Origin: Planctomycetaceae bacterium UBA6172
GTDB lineage: Bacteria > Planctomycetota > Planctomycetia > Pirellulales > Pirellulaceae
DNA: 15,653 nt
Direction: 5' to 3'
Assembly (NCBI GenBank): GCA_002422955.1
Contig: DITY01000160.1
Span: forward strand, 7,361 to 23,013
Positions within the stretch are counted from its first letter, which is position 1; each line of letters opens with the position of its first letter. The notes beneath the pieces are model-generated. The model saw only the letters and a program-made list of their open reading frames with translations. It ran no database searches and was not told the origin of the DNA. Position numbers and translations under genes: made by a program. Shown here piece after piece: positions 15,401 through 15,653 of this stretch.

Positions 15401-15628
15401 AGAGAAGCTCACCTCATCCGGTTGTGACAGATTCGTGGTCGCCGGGACCTCCGCCCCATCACCCCGTTCCTCCGCAACTTGCGGATCATCATTCGGACCC
15501 CGCGCGGGCTGATCAGGCTCCGCGGGATCGCCCCCCGCGCCCTGCCCGGGTTCAGACGAATCGTCAGGCTGGTTTGTCTTGTCGGAATCGTCCATCGGGA
15601 TCACTTTTAGGCAATCGTCTCTTTTCAC
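9434..15628 (-). CDS. Giant Ser/Thr kinase-nSTAND NTPase-TM-repeat-FGE-like protein
   Basis: This 2064-residue signalling protein starts with an acidic disordered N-terminus (1-88). A complete Hanks-type kinase follows (about 92-350): glycine loop GKLGMGSFGTVY (96-107), Lys K121, HRDLKPDN (212-219) and DFG (232-234). Next is a planctomycete-type nSTAND1 NTPase (about 395-830) with Walker A GESGSGKS (453-460), Walker B LIVLDQFE (D529, E532) and a terminal YQLTHDHLVPSL. A short hydrophobic segment (about 878-893) may cross the membrane. Beyond it lie helical HEAT- or TPR-like repeats and three degenerate modules containing GYRL (near 1194), GYSA (near 1319) and GYRP (near 1610). An FGE-sulfatase-like domain (about 1790-2062) ends the protein; it keeps GYRLPTEVEWE and GLFDMLGN, but Q2030 and A2035 replace FGE's two catalytic cysteines, so it is probably a binding domain. 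The GTG at 15628 forms a GTGA overlap with an upstream frame; the ATG at 15595 is an alternative start. Ligand unknown. Confidence 0.9.
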   Translation of the reverse strand: MKRDDCLKVIPMDDSDKTNQPDDSSEPGQGAGGDPAEPDQPARGPNDDPQVAEERGDGAEVPATTNLSQPDEVSFSLDKTAAAPFPEQMGRFRLIGKLGMGSFGTVYRAVDGELGREVAIKVANPDKRTPRYRRLYLQEARVLAQLDHPGIVQVFDVGEWPDGSIYVISKFIPGSKLTESLKARVGDFVFAADTLATVASSMAYAHRCHVVHRDLKPDNIMLDERGAPIVVDFGLATGGNPADVLHGRVGTRSYMSPEQARGESHRVDGRSDIYSLGVILYQFLTGKLPFVARNDEELLELFRDHEVVPPRQLRSQVPRELERICLKALSKRASDRHSTADDMAEELQAWHGKRQTTSQATVAEGQAAGAEAAGEAAKSQPASGGSTGSRQRPLTDLVPRGLRSYGPEDADFFLRMLPGPVGREGIPDSVWFWKLRIESHDAEQAFRVGLLVGESGSGKSSMIRAGVLPVLKGVDTIVLESRPADLAERLRKRLEQVADIGPLGDDVQQALVSVRDRMPDDRKLLIVLDQFEAYLHETDEHGGWLAETLRQCDGVAVQALLIVREDFFREASSFMKAIEEPLLQNANFATLERFGKAHARRVLTGFGIALQAINPNTPDWSAEKFVEQAVDALAEEGRVTPVRLAMLTEMLRDSPWTPATLRQVGGMEGLEVAFLRERLTGAGAHPEFRRRPDLVRRILDSLLPIESVSIRQHTVTADEIIARGGMEENPETVRELLRLLDREVRLITPAASEESAWQGGSAGAVPLGSALGSGGSGQGSSSGQGSGSGHGPARYQLTHDHLVPSLRSWMAAEDESTWRGRNRLALRSAARRWSVDRGSGHLAGPLALAKWKLFTRRGERNEIEREFLRVSSKRLARGAAVAIGVLAIVGASVRGELNERTRAGIVAAVRSSNLAELPSLARDAEKYETLDHVRRELAAAEAAGEMPANFHWLLLATDPVEKHLPAVLEDAKGLRAEEVPGAVEMLRRAPREARGAISQNLQADQPRARVAAAALAVQLDPSLATRFSADAEALLRDLDSLPLDELGGWLEWLKPLEPALTPAAIGRLAQPDNSLRRERLLEILLEIQPVIESENLAELASLLEPHELAPLVEKVKQSSDPSGREQLVTELRESYRKIANGDQARSESAAPLDATWQALVTKGQGLADGECVAVARLPRSELDGLGAELEQHGYRLASRRPSAGAADGEASGDGAQGSAVWLRDGRIGKVFGPWSSDELEEEVRRAMSEGWLLEDVAFERSAGEGAESGWIVIGSQAENPPADSSSAEQSEVTPHPLRRYANLFSYHRDALAQEKSGYSAQRVAYNGLADGGTEVVVIWSPDDGTVEDREWGSNVRYFPVFNDWTPSATATDARLIPVFDEAGHALKLWAASQAGAAASSGSASPRQWTPEFAKQLRDARLWDWLMQIETADRDPDEKAELEVLQATALLYSGRIDEAKALYEPNRNSSATDPFWDARVAARSGDSGQLEEALIEIPKPKSPRLDLTAKVMGLRADASPEHQDEIARQFLNMLQSQPKEDQAKLIFSVVREPALDRLMLHSQIRQWMRDAGWGQFCGGVWQGHTDRRGTMQTGKLEDAAESMRTLRRLGYRPSCIESDGERMVSAWQRPFNVPIESRSAAAQASLAVCIALLGEWDLVEGVLSDKLGVPVAEETLAALSSAGADPQRLVELLRQSLSRELRRNVLCCLSAFPVSQLKPADQEYMQGKLVDWSGDADNAVAAAAMHLGRRWFPEQFRAKAGSPIATAAAGSVPTRTTAADNTAMIEIRPPERVWTGTYNFEPDRTRSEKGAYMSGMQRFAIGQTEITVEQFEEFLRDEKVKAFYGKNPFDASRRFADRDDCPRTAVRWYDAITYCQWLSEREGLPESEWCFPGIWELPDTTSYSLPENVLSRTGYRLPTEVEWELAAAAGGESTWPTGWTARLNDRYAWTSENSGRKSHPVASKLPNRYGLFDMLGNASEWCLEPFLDYRLPYDSPNLRWDSRFLRGSVVVKSPNPQRVLNFNLRGGSYAQSDVGARPSMRVLSKPDEKIHYFGFRIARTLPEPD
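13261..13314 (-). repeat. Imperfect 18-bp coding tandem repeat (three copies)
   Basis: Units at 13261-13278 and 13279-13296 differ at one base; the third (13297-13314) diverges at its 3' end. The plus-strand unit reads GCCCGCTGCCACTGCCCT. It lies inside the kinase gene near codons 772-790 and encodes a Gly/Ser/Gln linker just before the end of the NTPase module. The period is a multiple of three, so gain or loss of a unit would keep the frame. Confidence 0.75.
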
Positions 15629-15653
15629 CGTCGGCGGGCACGACCCCCACCAG

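Noticed and set aside
15625..15653. End of an upstream gene (possibly a sigma factor) overlapping the kinase start as GTGA
   Set aside because: One frame ends ...GGGRARRR-stop at the GTG start, which would allow translational coupling, but only eight codons are visible, so no gene can be called.

Overview
The window most resembles a chromosomal segment of a planctomycete of the Pirellula/Rhodopirellula type. The evidence is the pairing of a DUF1552 protein with a PSCyt1/DUF1587-DUF1595-DUF1592-DUF1588-DUF1585 cytochrome-like protein (families greatly expanded in that phylum), a very large Ser/Thr kinase fused to a STAND NTPase and an FGE-like domain, a high G+C content, and mostly weak Shine-Dalgarno sequences. 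No sequence search was run, so the assignment is by recognition only.

Layout, left to right. Positions 1-101 (minus) hold the first 33 codons of nqrA, subunit A of the Na+-pumping NADH:quinone reductase. A 576-bp divergent intergenic region follows. It contains a perfect 24-bp palindrome that matches the operator of the NADH-sensing repressor Rex. Rightward from 678 is typA/bipA, a ribosome-associated translational GTPase. Convergent to it is a two-domain acyl-CoA enzyme (2548-3894, minus) that joins an FlK-type hotdog thioesterase to a crotonase domain. A 302-bp spacer with three stem-loops separates it from a leftward two-gene operon: the 859-aa PSCyt/DUF1592 protein (5563-8142), then a Tat-exported DUF1552 protein (4197-5576) that overlaps it by 14 bp and has a good Shine-Dalgarno. 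A 407-bp divergent spacer leads to rnc (RNase III, 8550-9371, plus), whose leader has a stable stem-loop. Convergent to rnc is a 2064-codon gene (9434-15628, minus) for a kinase/nSTAND/single-TM/repeat/FGE-like protein. The short rnc-kinase gap is filled by a hairpin and by a decayed 17-bp tandem repeat.

The genes do not form one pathway. Housekeeping functions (Na+-NQR, TypA, RNase III) are mixed with planctomycete-specific surface or signalling functions. The observations most worth following are the Rex-like operator at nqrA, the thioesterase-crotonase fusion with its FlK catalytic residues kept and the FlK lid Phe apparently lost, and the giant kinase whose FGE-like domain lacks both catalytic cysteines. 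No tRNA, rRNA, CRISPR array, insertion sequence or reverse transcriptase gene was seen.
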